64,000 nt of DNA, taken from positions 1 to 64,000 of IMG/VR virus record IMGVR_UViG_3300017971_000228. One strand, given 5' to 3'. This stretch comes from a virus. Position numbers and translations under genes: made by a program. Positions 63,934 to 64,000 of this stretch are shown here, piece by piece (the first letter of the stretch is position 1; each line of letters opens with the position of its first letter). A model generated the notes under the pieces. That model saw only the letters and a list, made by a program, of their open reading frames with translations. It was not told the origin of the DNA and ran no database searches.

Positions 63934-64000
63934 ATGGCATATATCCAGAGCAAGCGGCACTTCATCAACTATCTGAACAAGGCGCTGCGAAACTCTGATG
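63934..64000 (+). CDS. Start of the next early gene (cut off)
   Basis: A frame beginning MAYIQSKRHFINYLNKALRN at ATG 63934, next to the primase stop, and running off the window. Too short to identify. Confidence 0.45.
   Translation, partial: MAYIQSKRHFINYLNKALRNSD

Overview
The window is part of a tailed temperate phage (siphovirus type) genome or prophage from an unidentified bacterium. Evidence for a phage is a colinear set of portal, Mu F-like minor head, XkdF-like protease, scaffold-like, HK97-fold-like capsid, head-tail connector, tail terminator, tail tube, frameshifted tail chaperone, tape measure, tail tip, endolysin and holin genes. These are followed by a large serine integrase, divergent repressor/Cro genes and a replication/recombination block. 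No sheath or contractile baseplate gene is visible. The host uses consensus sigma70-like promoters (TTGACA-N17-TATAAT) and GGAGG ribosome sites. The anaerobe-flavoured cargo (URO-D-like protein, B12-type radical SAM) and the glycosidase-like plus amidase endolysin would suit something like Chloroflexota, but this is only an inference. No terminase or tRNA gene was recognised, so the packaging genes probably lie outside the window.

Layout. 0-16 kb (+): a tightly overlapping cargo operon. It holds a nonulosonic (sialic-type) acid pathway (NeuB-like, DegT aminotransferase, FemAB-like transferase, DUF4910 peptidase, family 2 glycosyltransferase, CMP-sugar synthetase), methyltransferases, a URO-D-like protein, a GGQ release-factor-like protein, and a TatA protein with two predicted Tat substrates. 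16-20.3 kb: portal, minor head protein, trypsin-like protease, XkdF-like protease. 20.3-25.3 kb: second cargo island (methyltransferase, radical SAM, two sulfotransferases, sulfatase). 25.3-39.6 kb: scaffold, decoration pair, capsid, fibre-like pair, two odd DNA methyltransferase-like proteins, a C2H2 zinc-finger protein, a 1,415-residue repeat protein, connectors. 39.6-42.3 kb: third cargo island (two GT-B-type glycosyltransferases). 42.3-54.4 kb: tail tube pair, chaperones, tape measure, tail tip, metallophosphoesterase, endolysin, holin. 54.6-57.46 kb (-): integrase, small membrane/Cys-rich proteins, repressor. 57.5-64 kb (+): Cro-like protein, many tiny zinc-ribbon proteins, Rad52-like annealing protein, ParB-like protein, CHC2/Toprim primase; the window ends inside the next gene.

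Regulation and non-coding structure. Two strong promoters (15,979 and 25,290) are each followed within about 100 bases by a near-identical intrinsic-terminator hairpin and then by a structural gene; a related hairpin lies at 42.3 kb. All three sit exactly at the end of a cargo island. This resembles a lambda pR'/tR' late-control arrangement used more than once. An asymmetric motif with core ATTATCA, best form GATTATCATTC, occurs 29 times on the + strand and never in reverse by my reading. It falls in all three reading frames, in gaps and inside leftward genes, so it is probably a DNA-level signal comparable to mycobacteriophage stoperators. Several gaps (18.98, 28.3, 32.5, 54.4 and 60.7 kb) contain strong nested or tandem stem-loops, including a tandem duplicated hairpin at 28.36-28.43 kb whose stems differ in sequence but keep pairing.
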